Below, in pieces: positions 36,496 to 45,592 of a stretch of 64,000 nucleotides of DNA (within the stretch, counting starts at the first letter, position 1; each line of letters opens with the position of its first letter). This DNA comes from an uncultured Alphaproteobacteria bacterium (GTDB taxonomy: Bacteria; Pseudomonadota; Alphaproteobacteria; Methylaequorales; Methylaequoraceae). The stretch lies in the NCBI GenBank assembly GCA_902618535.1, contig CACNAV010000006.1, positions 1 through 64,000 on the forward strand, read 5' to 3'. Position numbers and translations under genes: made by a program. The notes below the pieces were generated by a model, which worked only from the letters and a program-made list of their open reading frames with translations, ran no database searches and was not told the origin of the DNA.

Positions 36496-39400
36496 TCCAA
36501 AGTTTATTCACCTAAGAAATTACACACAATATTCTCTGTCCAAGGGTGCAATTAAGATAAATGAGTTAATTCAATTTTGTAGTAAAAATAATATTCCTTC
36601 TATCTCAATTACAGATTTTAATAATTTATTTGGGTGTATGGAGTTTTCAATTGAATGTATTAAAAAAGGTATAAAACCAATTTTGGGTTCAAATATTTTT
36701 GTTAGAGACGAAAATTTTGCTCCTGGTTTTCTTTTACTACTATGTAAAAATGAAAAAGGATTTCACAACTTATCTAAATTAATTACTATTTCAAGTCTTA
36801 AAAATTCTGTAAATTCTGATATTTTTGTTACATTAAGCAATTTAAAAAAATATAGTGAAGGTTTAATTTGTCTTGCAGGTGGTCAGTTTGGAATTTTAAG
36901 TGAAAATTCTCGATTTAATAACTTTAGAGTTTTAGATAAACTCGTCAAGATTTTTCAAGATATTTACCAAAGTGATTATTTTCTTGAAATTCAAAGATTA
37001 ACGAATAAAGATGAAAACCTTAATAATTTTTTAATCTCTAAATCTTTAAATGAAAATATTCCATTAGTTGCTACAAATGAGAATTTTTTCTTAGATAAAA
37101 AATTTTATAATTCTCACGATGCATTATTAAGTATTTCTGAACAAAAATATATTGATTCCGAAGATAGATTAAAAAGTAGTTCAGAGTATTATTTAAAAAA
37201 AGAATCTCATATGTTTAAAGTTTTCTCTGATATACCCTCAGCATTATGGAATACCGTGTTAATAGCAAAGAAATGCAATTTTTATCTTAACGAAAAACCA
37301 ACTATTCTGCCTAAAGTTTATTCTTCAAAAATAGAAGAGGATAATTCTTTGAAAAAGAAGTCTGAAGAAGGTCTTTTAATTAGATTAAAAAAAAATAAGT
37401 ACAACGAATATGTGATATCTGATTATGAAAAAAGACTAGATTATGAGCTTCAAATTATTACCAAAATGGGTTACTCAGGCTATTTTCTTATAGTTTCAGA
37501 TTTTATTAACTGGGCAAAAAAAAATTATATACCTGTCGGGCCCGGAAGAGGTTCTGGAGCAGGATCTTTAGTGGCTTGGTCATTATTTATAACTGATCTT
37601 GATCCTATTGAATTTGGTCTGTTATTTGAAAGATTTTTAAATCCTGAAAGAGTCTCACTTCCTGATTTTGATATTGATTTTTGTATGGAAAAAAGAGATG
37701 AGGTTATTTCATATGTTAGAAAAAAATATGGGGAGCTTAATGTTGCACAGATAATTACTTTTGGTTCATTTCAGGCAAGAGCAGCTATTAGAGACGTAGG
37801 AAGGGTTATGCAATTACCATTAAAATTGGTTGATGATATATGTAAAATGATACCTTATAACCCTGCACAACCGATCAGATTGAGTGACACTTTAGGTGAT
37901 GAAAAAATAAAAAAACTAATTAAAAATGATTCAAATGTAAAAAAGCTTTTTAAAATTTCAATTGATTTAGAGGGCTTATACCGTCACGTGTCTACTCATG
38001 CGGCAGGAATAGTAATTTCAGACACATCCCTTATAAATTTACTTCCACTTTATAAAGATCCAAAGTCAGATATTCCAGTTACTCAATTTTCTATGAAATA
38101 TGTTGAAAAAATGGGATTAATAAAATTTGATTTTCTAGGATTAAAAACATTAACTGTAATTGATAAAGCTTGCAAATATTTAAAAGAAATAGGAAGAACA
38201 ATAGATGTTAACGAACTACCTTTAGATAATTTAAAGACTTTTGAACTTCTTAAAAGAGGAGATACCACAGGAGTATTTCAACTTGAGGGTCAAGGTATGA
38301 AAGATACCCTAAAAAAGGCTCTTCCCGATAGATTTGAAGATATTATTGCTGTCGTTTCGCTTTATAGACCAGGACCAATGGATAATATTCCAACTTATAT
38401 AAATAGAAAACAGGGAAAAGAATCGTATGATTATTTACATCCTTCATTAAAAGATATTTTAAATGAAACTTATGGAATTATGGTTTACCAAGAACAGGTG
38501 ATGTTAATTGCTCAAAAATTAGCAGGATTTAGTTTGGCAAAAGCTGATTTACTGAGAAGAGCAATGGGAAAAAAAATTAGATCAGAGATGCTTGCACAGA
38601 AATCAAATTTTGTTAGTGGATGTATCAAAAATAATATTTCGGAAAGTAAAGCTCAAAATTTATTTAACGAAATAGAAAAATTTGCAGGATATGGTTTTAA
38701 TAAAAGTCACGCAGCTGCGTATGCAAAAATAGCTTACCAAACAGCATTCTTAAAAGCTAATTACCCTCTTGAGTTTTTTTGTTCACTTATGAACTATGAT
38801 ATAGGTAACTTTGAAAAGATTTCTAGTTACTGTTATGAAATTAAAAGATTAAACTTTGCATTATTTACCCCTGATATCAATAAATCTGATGTATTTTTTA
38901 AAGTTGTTTATAATCAAAATAATGAAGCAATTGGAATTAGTTATGGGTTAAGTGCAATAAAAAATATTGGTGAAAATTCAGTTGTAGAATTATTAGAGGA
39001 AAGAAAAAAAAATGGAAAATTTACTTCCTTAATTGATTTATTAAAAAGGGTAAATAATAAAACACTAAATAAAAAAGTATTGGAAGGCTTGATTTTTTCA
39101 GGATCATTAACTTCAATAGAGAACAATCAAAATTTTCTGTTATCAAACATTGATAAAATAATCAGTTTTAATTCTAGTTTTCATAAAAATGTTTCTAAGG
39201 ATCAGGGTAATTTATTTACTGATTTTATAGATCAAAAACAATTTGATTCGTCTAATTTCAAACAGTGTAAGTTTGAAGAAAAGTTAAAAATGGAGTATGA
39301 GTCTTTTGGATTTTACTTATCAGACCATCCTTCCAAATTTTATAAAACATTAAATAATAATAAAAATGTAACAAGTATTAAAAATATTAATGAATTCAAA

Positions 39401-39913
39401 ATTGACTCTAATCAAACTAATCAGTCGTTCAGCTTAATCTGTATTATTTCTGAAATTAATCAAAGAACATCAAAAACTGGTAAAAAGTATTGCTTTCTAA
39501 ATTTGTCTGATGAGACGGGAAGTATAGATACAATATGTTTTTCTGAAGTGTTGGAATCTGTGCAAAATTATTTGACAATTGGAAAAGTAGTTTTCGTGAG
39601 GCTTGCATTTCAAAGTTTTAAAGATTCTAGTAGGCCTGTTATTTCGTCAGTAAATCCATTAGACGATTCCGAAAATAAATTAAAATACTTAATTTCATTA
39701 GACAAAGATAATTTAGACCATCAAAACTTAAAAATGTTATTAGATGAAAATAGTAATGGTAATTGCGAATTCTTTTTTAAGGTTGCACATTCTGATCATT
39801 TTATCGAAATTAAGAGTAATAACAAATTTAATGTTAATATGGATTTTTTGATGTCTTTAAAAAATACAAAGGGTGTAACAGGAATTAAAGAAATTAATGA
39901 AAAAAAGTATTGA
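36485..39913 (+). CDS. dnaE: DNA polymerase III alpha subunit
   Basis: Replicative polymerase, 1142 residues. Order: PHP domain (about 6-275), palm with catalytic Asp in PDFDIDF (D394, D396) and a third Asp further on, thumb and fingers, helix-hairpin-helix region, OB domain (KKYCFLNLSDETGSIDTICF near 1000). GYGFNKSHAAAYA and YQEQVMLIAQKLAGFSLAKADLLRRAMGKK are family hallmarks. The PHP metal site is degraded: the usual HLRVHS-type start reads HLRNYT, so intrinsic exonuclease activity is unlikely. TTG start at 36485 overlaps lolD by 11 bases. Last gene of the 24-kb run. Confidence 0.97.
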   Translation: MKSSPKFIHLRNYTQYSLSKGAIKINELIQFCSKNNIPSISITDFNNLFGCMEFSIECIKKGIKPILGSNIFVRDENFAPGFLLLLCKNEKGFHNLSKLITISSLKNSVNSDIFVTLSNLKKYSEGLICLAGGQFGILSENSRFNNFRVLDKLVKIFQDIYQSDYFLEIQRLTNKDENLNNFLISKSLNENIPLVATNENFFLDKKFYNSHDALLSISEQKYIDSEDRLKSSSEYYLKKESHMFKVFSDIPSALWNTVLIAKKCNFYLNEKPTILPKVYSSKIEEDNSLKKKSEEGLLIRLKKNKYNEYVISDYEKRLDYELQIITKMGYSGYFLIVSDFINWAKKNYIPVGPGRGSGAGSLVAWSLFITDLDPIEFGLLFERFLNPERVSLPDFDIDFCMEKRDEVISYVRKKYGELNVAQIITFGSFQARAAIRDVGRVMQLPLKLVDDICKMIPYNPAQPIRLSDTLGDEKIKKLIKNDSNVKKLFKISIDLEGLYRHVSTHAAGIVISDTSLINLLPLYKDPKSDIPVTQFSMKYVEKMGLIKFDFLGLKTLTVIDKACKYLKEIGRTIDVNELPLDNLKTFELLKRGDTTGVFQLEGQGMKDTLKKALPDRFEDIIAVVSLYRPGPMDNIPTYINRKQGKESYDYLHPSLKDILNETYGIMVYQEQVMLIAQKLAGFSLAKADLLRRAMGKKIRSEMLAQKSNFVSGCIKNNISESKAQNLFNEIEKFAGYGFNKSHAAAYAKIAYQTAFLKANYPLEFFCSLMNYDIGNFEKISSYCYEIKRLNFALFTPDINKSDVFFKVVYNQNNEAIGISYGLSAIKNIGENSVVELLEERKKNGKFTSLIDLLKRVNNKTLNKKVLEGLIFSGSLTSIENNQNFLLSNIDKIISFNSSFHKNVSKDQGNLFTDFIDQKQFDSSNFKQCKFEEKLKMEYESFGFYLSDHPSKFYKTLNNNKNVTSIKNINEFKIDSNQTNQSFSLICIISEINQRTSKTGKKYCFLNLSDETGSIDTICFSEVLESVQNYLTIGKVVFVRLAFQSFKDSSRPVISSVNPLDDSENKLKYLISLDKDNLDHQNLKMLLDENSNGNCEFFFKVAHSDHFIEIKSNNKFNVNMDFLMSLKNTKGVTGIKEINEKKY

Positions 39914-39963
39914 TTTATATTTTTAAGAATGTAGTTTTTAAAAATAATTTCATACACGTAACA

Positions 39964-40008
39964 TCTCTGGTGCTATTTGTTGCGTGAAAGTATAACCGGA
40001 GAATTATG
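39964..40008 (+). promoter_or_regulatory. Candidate S2 (rpsB) leader hairpin sequestering the ribosome binding site
   Basis: TCTCTGG (39964-39970) can pair along all seven positions, with one G-T pair, to CCGGAGA (39996-40002), which contains the rpsB Shine-Dalgarno GGAGA four bases before the ATG. The 25-base loop is A/T/G-rich. Autogenous repression by S2 through an mRNA leader is known in gammaproteobacteria; its use here is inference from position and pairing. Confidence 0.45.
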
Positions 40009-40716
40009 CAAAACATATCAATAAAAGATTTATTAGATGCTGGTGTTCACTTTGGTCACAAGACCAATAGGTGGAACCCTAAGATGGCCGAATTTTTATA
40101 TGGTCATCGAAACGGAATTCATATAATTGATCTTCAAAAGACAGTTGTTTTATTGAACCAAGCTTTAAAAATTCTAAAAGAATTTTCATCTCAAGGTAAA
40201 AATGTTCTTTTCGTTGGAACAAAAAGGCAAGCCTCAGATTTAATTGAAAAATATGCTAAATCCTGTAATCAATTTTTTATAAATAAAAGGTGGCTAGGTG
40301 GAATTCTAACTAACTGGGATACTATTCAAAATTCTATTAAAAGATTAAAAAAAATTGAAGATATTTTGGAAAATCATTCGCAATCTTATACAAAAAAAGA
40401 ATTACTTAAATTTCAAAATACAGCTGAAAAACTTAATAAATCAATAGGTGGAATTAAAGAGTTAAATTCAAAGCCTGATCTGCTATTTATTATTGACACA
40501 AATAAAGAATTTCTTGCTGTAAAGGAAGCTAATAAATCTGAGATCCCTATAGTGGCAATCCTTGATTCTAATTCGAATCCAGAGGGTATTGATTATCCAA
40601 TCCCTGGTAATGATGACGCTATAAGGTCAATTGAGTTTTATTGTAATGCAATAGCTGAGACAATTAATGAGAACAAAATTAATAATCAAAGCTTAAAAAA
40701 TGAGAGTGAAACCTAA
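40006..40716 (+). CDS. rpsB: 30S ribosomal protein S2
   Basis: 236 residues with the S2 signatures ISIKDLLDAGVHFGHKTNRWNPKM (4-27), GHRNGIHIIDLQKT, INKRWLGGILTNW and IPGNDDAIRSIEFYCNAI. The tail ENKINNQSLKNESET is a short acidic extension. First gene of the rpsB-tsf-pyrH-frr translation block, preceded by a 92-base gap with the leader described separately. Confidence 0.98.
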   Translation: MQNISIKDLLDAGVHFGHKTNRWNPKMAEFLYGHRNGIHIIDLQKTVVLLNQALKILKEFSSQGKNVLFVGTKRQASDLIEKYAKSCNQFFINKRWLGGILTNWDTIQNSIKRLKKIEDILENHSQSYTKKELLKFQNTAEKLNKSIGGIKELNSKPDLLFIIDTNKEFLAVKEANKSEIPIVAILDSNSNPEGIDYPIPGNDDAIRSIEFYCNAIAETINENKINNQSLKNESET

Positions 40717-40717
40717 A

Positions 40718-41584
40718 ATGTCATTTTCACCAGAAGATATAAAAAAATTAAGAGATAAAACTGGGGCAGGAATGATGGACTGTAAAAAAGCCTTGGATGA
40801 AACTAAAGATATTGACAAAGCAATTGATTGGTTGAGGAAGAAAGGGATTAATACAGCGCAAAAAAAATCAGAAAGATCGGCTACTGATGGTCTTATTACT
40901 ATAAAAATTGTAAATAATACTGGTGTAATTTTAGAAATTAATTCCGAAACAGATTTTGTTGCTAAAAATGAAAATTTCCAAGAATTTTGTGAAACTATTT
41001 CAAGTCTGTGTGCTAAAAATAATATTCATGACCTCAATAATCTTCTTGATTCTACTTTTGATAACTCAGGTAATAAAGTTAAAGATGAGTTAACCAACCT
41101 AATATCAAAGCTTGGAGAAAATATAGTAATTAAAAGATTAGAAATCATAAATGATGAAAATTTAAAGTTACAAAAATATCTGCATAATTCTGTCTCAGAA
41201 AATTCAGGTAAACTTGGCGTTCTTCTATCTTTTAGTGTGAAAGAAGATAACGTTAAAGTCAGTGAATTATCCAAACAAATATGTATGCATATCGCCGCTA
41301 CTGAACCAAAATCAATAGATATTGATTCCTTGGATAGCTCTCTTGTTTCTAAGGAAAAAGATATATACAAAGATCAACTTAAATCCTCGGGAAAGCCTGA
41401 TAACATTATTGAAAAAATTATAGAGGGTAAGATTAACAAGTTTTATGAAGACGTTTGTTTGTTGGAACAACCCTTTGTTATTGATAATAAAATAAAGATT
41501 AAAGATTTGATATCTGAATTTAACAAAAATAATAATCTGGACTTAACTATCAAGAATTACTTTATTTTTAAATTAGGTCTATAA
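40718..41584 (+). CDS. tsf: Elongation factor Ts
   Basis: Nucleotide exchange factor for EF-Tu, 288 residues from ATG 40718. This start follows the rpsB stop by one base and yields the standard N-terminus MSFSPEDIKKLRDKTGAGMMDCKKAL; an in-frame ATG at 40700 would overlap rpsB and add six residues. The ETDFVAKN motif (about 76-83) that disrupts the EF-Tu magnesium site and MHIAATEPKSI are present. Confidence 0.97.
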   Translation: MSFSPEDIKKLRDKTGAGMMDCKKALDETKDIDKAIDWLRKKGINTAQKKSERSATDGLITIKIVNNTGVILEINSETDFVAKNENFQEFCETISSLCAKNNIHDLNNLLDSTFDNSGNKVKDELTNLISKLGENIVIKRLEIINDENLKLQKYLHNSVSENSGKLGVLLSFSVKEDNVKVSELSKQICMHIAATEPKSIDIDSLDSSLVSKEKDIYKDQLKSSGKPDNIIEKIIEGKINKFYEDVCLLEQPFVIDNKIKIKDLISEFNKNNNLDLTIKNYFIFKLGL

Positions 41585-41599
41585 CAAAACCATTTCATT

Positions 41600-42316
41600 T
41601 TGATAAGTCTTAAAAAAAAGCATATTTTACTGAAATTATCAGGTGAATCATTAATGGGAAACAATGATTTTGGAATAGATCTTGACACTATCAATTCCAT
41701 AACCGAGCAGATAGTAACCATTCACAATAATGGGACAAAGCTTTCCATTGTAGTAGGAGGGGGTAACATATTTAGAGGAGTCTCTGCATCTTCATTTGGA
41801 ATGGATAGGTCTTCAGCTGATTATACAGGGATGATGGCAACAGTGATTAATTCTTTGGTACTACAAAATTCCTTGGAACAAAAAGGATTAGAAACTAGAG
41901 TACTCTCCGCTCTAAAAATGGACACAGTCTGTGAACCTTATATTAGAAGAAGAGCAATTAGGCATATTGAAAAGAATAGAATAGTTATTTTTGCCGCGGG
42001 TACAGGTAACCCATTTTTTACCACTGATACAGCAGCTAGCCTAAGGGCGTCTGAAATGAAGTGTGATTTTTTACTTAAGGCAACAAAGGTGGATGGGATC
42101 TATGATTCTGACCCACTTAAAGATTCTAAAGCAAAAAAATTTGATGAACTAAGTTATGATGATGTTATTAGTAAAAATTTAAAAGTAATGGATATAACCG
42201 CAGTAACACTGGCTAAGGAGAATAAAATTCCAATTGTAGTTTTTTCGATATTGCAAAAGGATTCTTTAATTGAGATAATAAATGGTAATGGTTCTTTTAC
42301 AATCATAAAAGGGTAG
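41600..42316 (+). CDS. pyrH: Uridylate kinase
   Basis: Hexameric UMP kinase of the amino-acid-kinase fold, 238 residues. LLKLSGESLMG (10-20), VVGGGNIFRG, MDRSSADYTGMMATVIN, FAAGTGNPFFTTDTAASLRA and LKATKVDGIYDSDP are diagnostic. TTG start at 41600, since no ATG precedes the conserved region. Confidence 0.97.
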   Translation: MISLKKKHILLKLSGESLMGNNDFGIDLDTINSITEQIVTIHNNGTKLSIVVGGGNIFRGVSASSFGMDRSSADYTGMMATVINSLVLQNSLEQKGLETRVLSALKMDTVCEPYIRRRAIRHIEKNRIVIFAAGTGNPFFTTDTAASLRASEMKCDFLLKATKVDGIYDSDPLKDSKAKKFDELSYDDVISKNLKVMDITAVTLAKENKIPIVVFSILQKDSLIEIINGNGSFTIIKG

Positions 42317-42320
42317 ATTT

Positions 42321-42872
42321 ATGTTGGATTTGAAAATATATGAAGAAAAAATGGAAAAAGCTATTGATGTTTTAAAAAGAGAATTTTCTGGACTTAGGAC
42401 AGGTAGAGCCTCAACATCACTGTTAGATCCAATTTCAGTTGAAGCGTACGGTTCAAAGGTACCATTGAATCAGGTTTCTAATATTAGTGTTCCTGAATCT
42501 AGATTATTAATTGTTCAAGTTTGGGATGATTCGCTTGTTAATACTGTGGAAAATTCAATTAGGAACTCTAACCTTGGACTCAATCCTATGATTGAGGGAA
42601 GCTTGATAAGAATACCTATTCCTGAACTATCTGAAGAAAGAAGAATAGAAATAGTAAAAATTGCTTCTAAATACTCTGAAGATTCTAAGGTTTCAATCAG
42701 AAATATTCGTAGAGATGCAATGGAAAAAATAAAAAGCCTTGAAAAAAATAAAGAAATTTCACAAGATGAATCTTTCAAATTTTCCGATGAAGTTCAAAAT
42801 ATGACTAAAATTTTGATAGAAAAAATTGATACTTTATTTGCTGATAAGGAAAAAGATATATTAAGAGTATAA
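42321..42872 (+). CDS. frr: Ribosome recycling factor
   Basis: 183 residues, tRNA-shaped L-form protein that splits post-termination ribosomes with EF-G. Conserved LKREFSGLRTGRASTSLLDPISVEAYGSKVPLNQVSNISVPESRLLIVQVWD (17-68) and SIRNIRRDAMEKIKSLEK near 130. Confidence 0.97.
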   Translation: MLDLKIYEEKMEKAIDVLKREFSGLRTGRASTSLLDPISVEAYGSKVPLNQVSNISVPESRLLIVQVWDDSLVNTVENSIRNSNLGLNPMIEGSLIRIPIPELSEERRIEIVKIASKYSEDSKVSIRNIRRDAMEKIKSLEKNKEISQDESFKFSDEVQNMTKILIEKIDTLFADKEKDILRV

Positions 42873-42882
42873 TCAATGACCA

Positions 42883-43593
42883 ATGACGCATGGAATTGAT
42901 ACAAAAAATTTGTTTCCATCTCATGTTGCATTTATAATGGATGGGAATAGAAGATGGGCAAAAAAAAAAAATCTTCCCATTATTGATGGTCACAAAAAGG
43001 GTGCCGAAATAATTAAGAAAATCGTCCGTAAATCAATAAAACTTAATATCAAATATTTGACATTTTATGGATTTTCTAATGAAAATTGGAACAGAAGCAA
43101 ACATGAGGTTGTTCAATTACAGTCTTTATTAAAACTCTACTTAGATTCTGAAACTGATAGTTTTATGAAAAATCAAATAAATTTTTCATTTATAGGTGAT
43201 ATTGGGAAGTTTGATTTTCTAATAAGAGAAAAACTATATAGCTTGCAAAAAGCAACAAGTAGTTTTAAAAATCTTTTTTTTACTTTAGCTCTAGGTTATG
43301 GCTCTAGAGGCGAGATTTTGGGTTCAATAAATAAAATATTAAAAAAAAAACAGATTAAAACCGATATTACAGAAAAAGATATTTCTGATAATTTAATGAC
43401 AAGTCACTTGCCTGAACCAGATTTTGTAATAAGAACATCTGGTGAAAAAAGGTTATCAAATTTTCTATTATGGCAAATCGCTTACTCTGAACTATACTTT
43501 ACCAAAACTCAATGGCCAGATTTTAATCTTACTAGATACATGATTGCTCTAAAAAATTTTATAAATAGAAAAAGAAGATATGGAGGAGATTAA
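42883..43593 (+). CDS. uppS: Undecaprenyl diphosphate synthase
   Basis: cis-Prenyltransferase making the C55 carrier lipid, 236 residues. HVAFIMDGNRRWAKK (12-26) carries the catalytic Asp, then FYGFSNENWNRS and DFVIRTSGEKRLSNFLLWQIAYSELYFTKTQWPDF. A 12-base A run encodes KKKN after the first motif. Stop overlaps cdsA by one base. Confidence 0.96.
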   Translation: MTHGIDTKNLFPSHVAFIMDGNRRWAKKKNLPIIDGHKKGAEIIKKIVRKSIKLNIKYLTFYGFSNENWNRSKHEVVQLQSLLKLYLDSETDSFMKNQINFSFIGDIGKFDFLIREKLYSLQKATSSFKNLFFTLALGYGSRGEILGSINKILKKKQIKTDITEKDISDNLMTSHLPEPDFVIRTSGEKRLSNFLLWQIAYSELYFTKTQWPDFNLTRYMIALKNFINRKRRYGGD

Positions 43594-44420
43594 TGGTAAA
43601 AGATTTTGAATTAAGGTTTTTTTCATCAATTTTTCTTTTTATTCCTTTATTTTTTCTTTTTTCAAAAAATAATTTTATTTTTTTATTTGTTATTCAAATC
43701 TTACTTTCATTAAGTTTATGGGAATTTTTTAGATTAAAAAGTTTTAAAGATTACCTTAAAAAAAAAAAAAAAATCAATATATTACTGAGTCGGCATAAGA
43801 TTTCTAGTTTAGATTTTGTTATTATATTTAAAGTTAATTTAGCATTATTGTTAACTTTTTATTATTCAAACATTATGGTCTTCGTAGTATTAATTTTTTT
43901 TCTTTTATATTCTTATTTAATATTAAAGTTTGATTTTGAGAAGCTTTTAGGTCTAGTTTATTGTTCAACTCCATTCTTTATATTAGTTAATCTCAGAAAT
44001 GATTATAATTACGAACAATTTTTATTTTTTATTTTCTTTTTTACCATTTTAACTGATGTATTCTCATTTTTTTCGGGAAAAATTATTAAAGGAAAAAAAA
44101 TTTATCCGTCAATAAGTTCTGGTAAAACTGTTTCTGGCACAATTGGAGGAATTGTAATTCCTTGTATACTTTCTTTATTAATGTTTATTAATTTAAAAGA
44201 TTCTTATTTAGTTGTATTTTCTTCAATATTTTTTTCTATGATTGTCCAGCTAGGAGACTTTTTAGAATCATATTTTAAGAGGCTGTGCAATGTCAAAGAT
44301 AGTGGAAATTTGATTCCCGGTCATGGTGGTGTGTTAGATCGGTTTGATGGTTTATTTTTATTAATAATAGTAATATTTATTTTAAAAATACTAAATTTTA
44401 ATTTTTTTTTTATAATATAA
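43593..44420 (+). CDS. cdsA: Phosphatidate cytidylyltransferase
   Basis: Membrane enzyme making CDP-diacylglycerol, 275 residues with about eight spans. The C-terminal signature is complete: SGKTVSGTIGG near 177-187 and SYFKRLCNVKDSGNLIPGHGGVLDRFDGLF near 227-256. Near residues 56-60 five lysines are encoded by an uninterrupted run of 16 A (43758-43773), the longest homopolymer I noticed. Confidence 0.95.
   Translation: MVKDFELRFFSSIFLFIPLFFLFSKNNFIFLFVIQILLSLSLWEFFRLKSFKDYLKKKKKINILLSRHKISSLDFVIIFKVNLALLLTFYYSNIMVFVVLIFFLLYSYLILKFDFEKLLGLVYCSTPFFILVNLRNDYNYEQFLFFIFFFTILTDVFSFFSGKIIKGKKIYPSISSGKTVSGTIGGIVIPCILSLLMFINLKDSYLVVFSSIFFSMIVQLGDFLESYFKRLCNVKDSGNLIPGHGGVLDRFDGLFLLIIVIFILKILNFNFFFII
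43758..43773 (+). repeat. 16-base A homopolymer inside cdsA
   Basis: Sixteen consecutive A encode five lysines plus the first base of an Ile codon in frame. Runs of 12 to 14 A also occur in uppS, lpxB (52727-52740), lpxD (49926-49938) and trpE (61440-61452, minus strand). Confidence 0.9.
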
Positions 44421-44426
44421 AATTAG

Positions 44427-45587
44427 ATGAAAAAAAAAATTACTATATTTGGTTCAACCGGTTCAATAGGGGATTCTACTTTAGATCTTGTAAAGAGCCA
44501 TCCTGAAAAATATGAAATAGTTGGCTTAACTATTAATAATAACTATAAAAAATTAATTAAACAGGTAAATAGTTTTAAACCAAAGATAGTATCTATAAAT
44601 GATACTGAATCTTATAAAAAATTTAAGGAAATTAACCAAAACCAAAGCTTAAAAGTTGTTAATGGCAAAGATTGTTATGATGAAATTCTTGATTATAAAA
44701 CAGATATGGTTGTAGCTGCTATTACTGGGTCAACTGGATTGATGCCAGTTGTGAAGGCTGCTCAAAAAGGTATTCCTATAGCATTAGCAAATAAAGAGAG
44801 TTTAGTTTGTTCTGGGTCATTGATTACATCAATTGCTAAACAAAATGGTTCAATTATTCTTCCAGTTGATTCCGAACATAATGCAATTTTTCAAGTATTA
44901 GATTCAAAAAATCGTTCAAAGGTTTCAAAGTTAATTTTAACAGCATCTGGTGGTCCTTTTTTAAATAAAGAAACTAAAGATCTTGTTGATATTACTCCTG
45001 AGCAGGCCGTAAAACATCCTAATTGGTCTATGGGAAAAAAAATTTCTGTTGACTCTGCAACAATGATGAACAAAGGTCTTGAATTAATAGAGGCACATTT
45101 TTTATTTGAGATGCCTCATCAAAAAATTGACGTGATCATTCATCCAGAATCTATTATTCATTCCTGTGTTGAGTATGATGATGGTTCTATCTTGTCTCAA
45201 ATGGGAACACCTGATATGCGTATACCTATTTCTTTTGTTTTAGCATATCCAGATAGAATTTCTAACTCCGTGAAAAAACTTGAATTAGGAAAAGTTAAAA
45301 AATTGACTTTTCTGGAACCTGACCTAAAAAAATTTCCGTGTTTAGAACTTGCCTATGAAGCTTTAAAAATAAAAAAAAGTGCCCCAACAATTCTCAACGC
45401 TGCCAATGAGATAGCTGTTGCTGCATTTTTATCTAGTAAAATTAAGTATTTGTCAATACCAAGGTTAGTGGAAAAAACTTTAAATAAAGCTTCATTTTCC
45501 AACATCAATAGTATAAAAGATGTAATAGAAATAGATAAAAATTCACGGCAAATAGCAACGAGTATGGTTATTTCTGGAAAGTATTAA
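44427..45587 (+). CDS. dxr: 1-Deoxy-D-xylulose 5-phosphate reductoisomerase
   Basis: Second enzyme of the MEP isoprenoid route, 386 residues. NADPH motif GSTGSIGDSTLDLV (8-21), LANKESLVCSG (about 119-129), the metal site VDSEHNAIFQ (about 145-154), the SGGPF loop and MNKGLELIEAHFLF are present. Supplies precursors to the neighbouring uppS. Confidence 0.97.
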   Translation: MKKKITIFGSTGSIGDSTLDLVKSHPEKYEIVGLTINNNYKKLIKQVNSFKPKIVSINDTESYKKFKEINQNQSLKVVNGKDCYDEILDYKTDMVVAAITGSTGLMPVVKAAQKGIPIALANKESLVCSGSLITSIAKQNGSIILPVDSEHNAIFQVLDSKNRSKVSKLILTASGGPFLNKETKDLVDITPEQAVKHPNWSMGKKISVDSATMMNKGLELIEAHFLFEMPHQKIDVIIHPESIIHSCVEYDDGSILSQMGTPDMRIPISFVLAYPDRISNSVKKLELGKVKKLTFLEPDLKKFPCLELAYEALKIKKSAPTILNAANEIAVAAFLSSKIKYLSIPRLVEKTLNKASFSNINSIKDVIEIDKNSRQIATSMVISGKY

Positions 45588-45592
45588 TTTTG

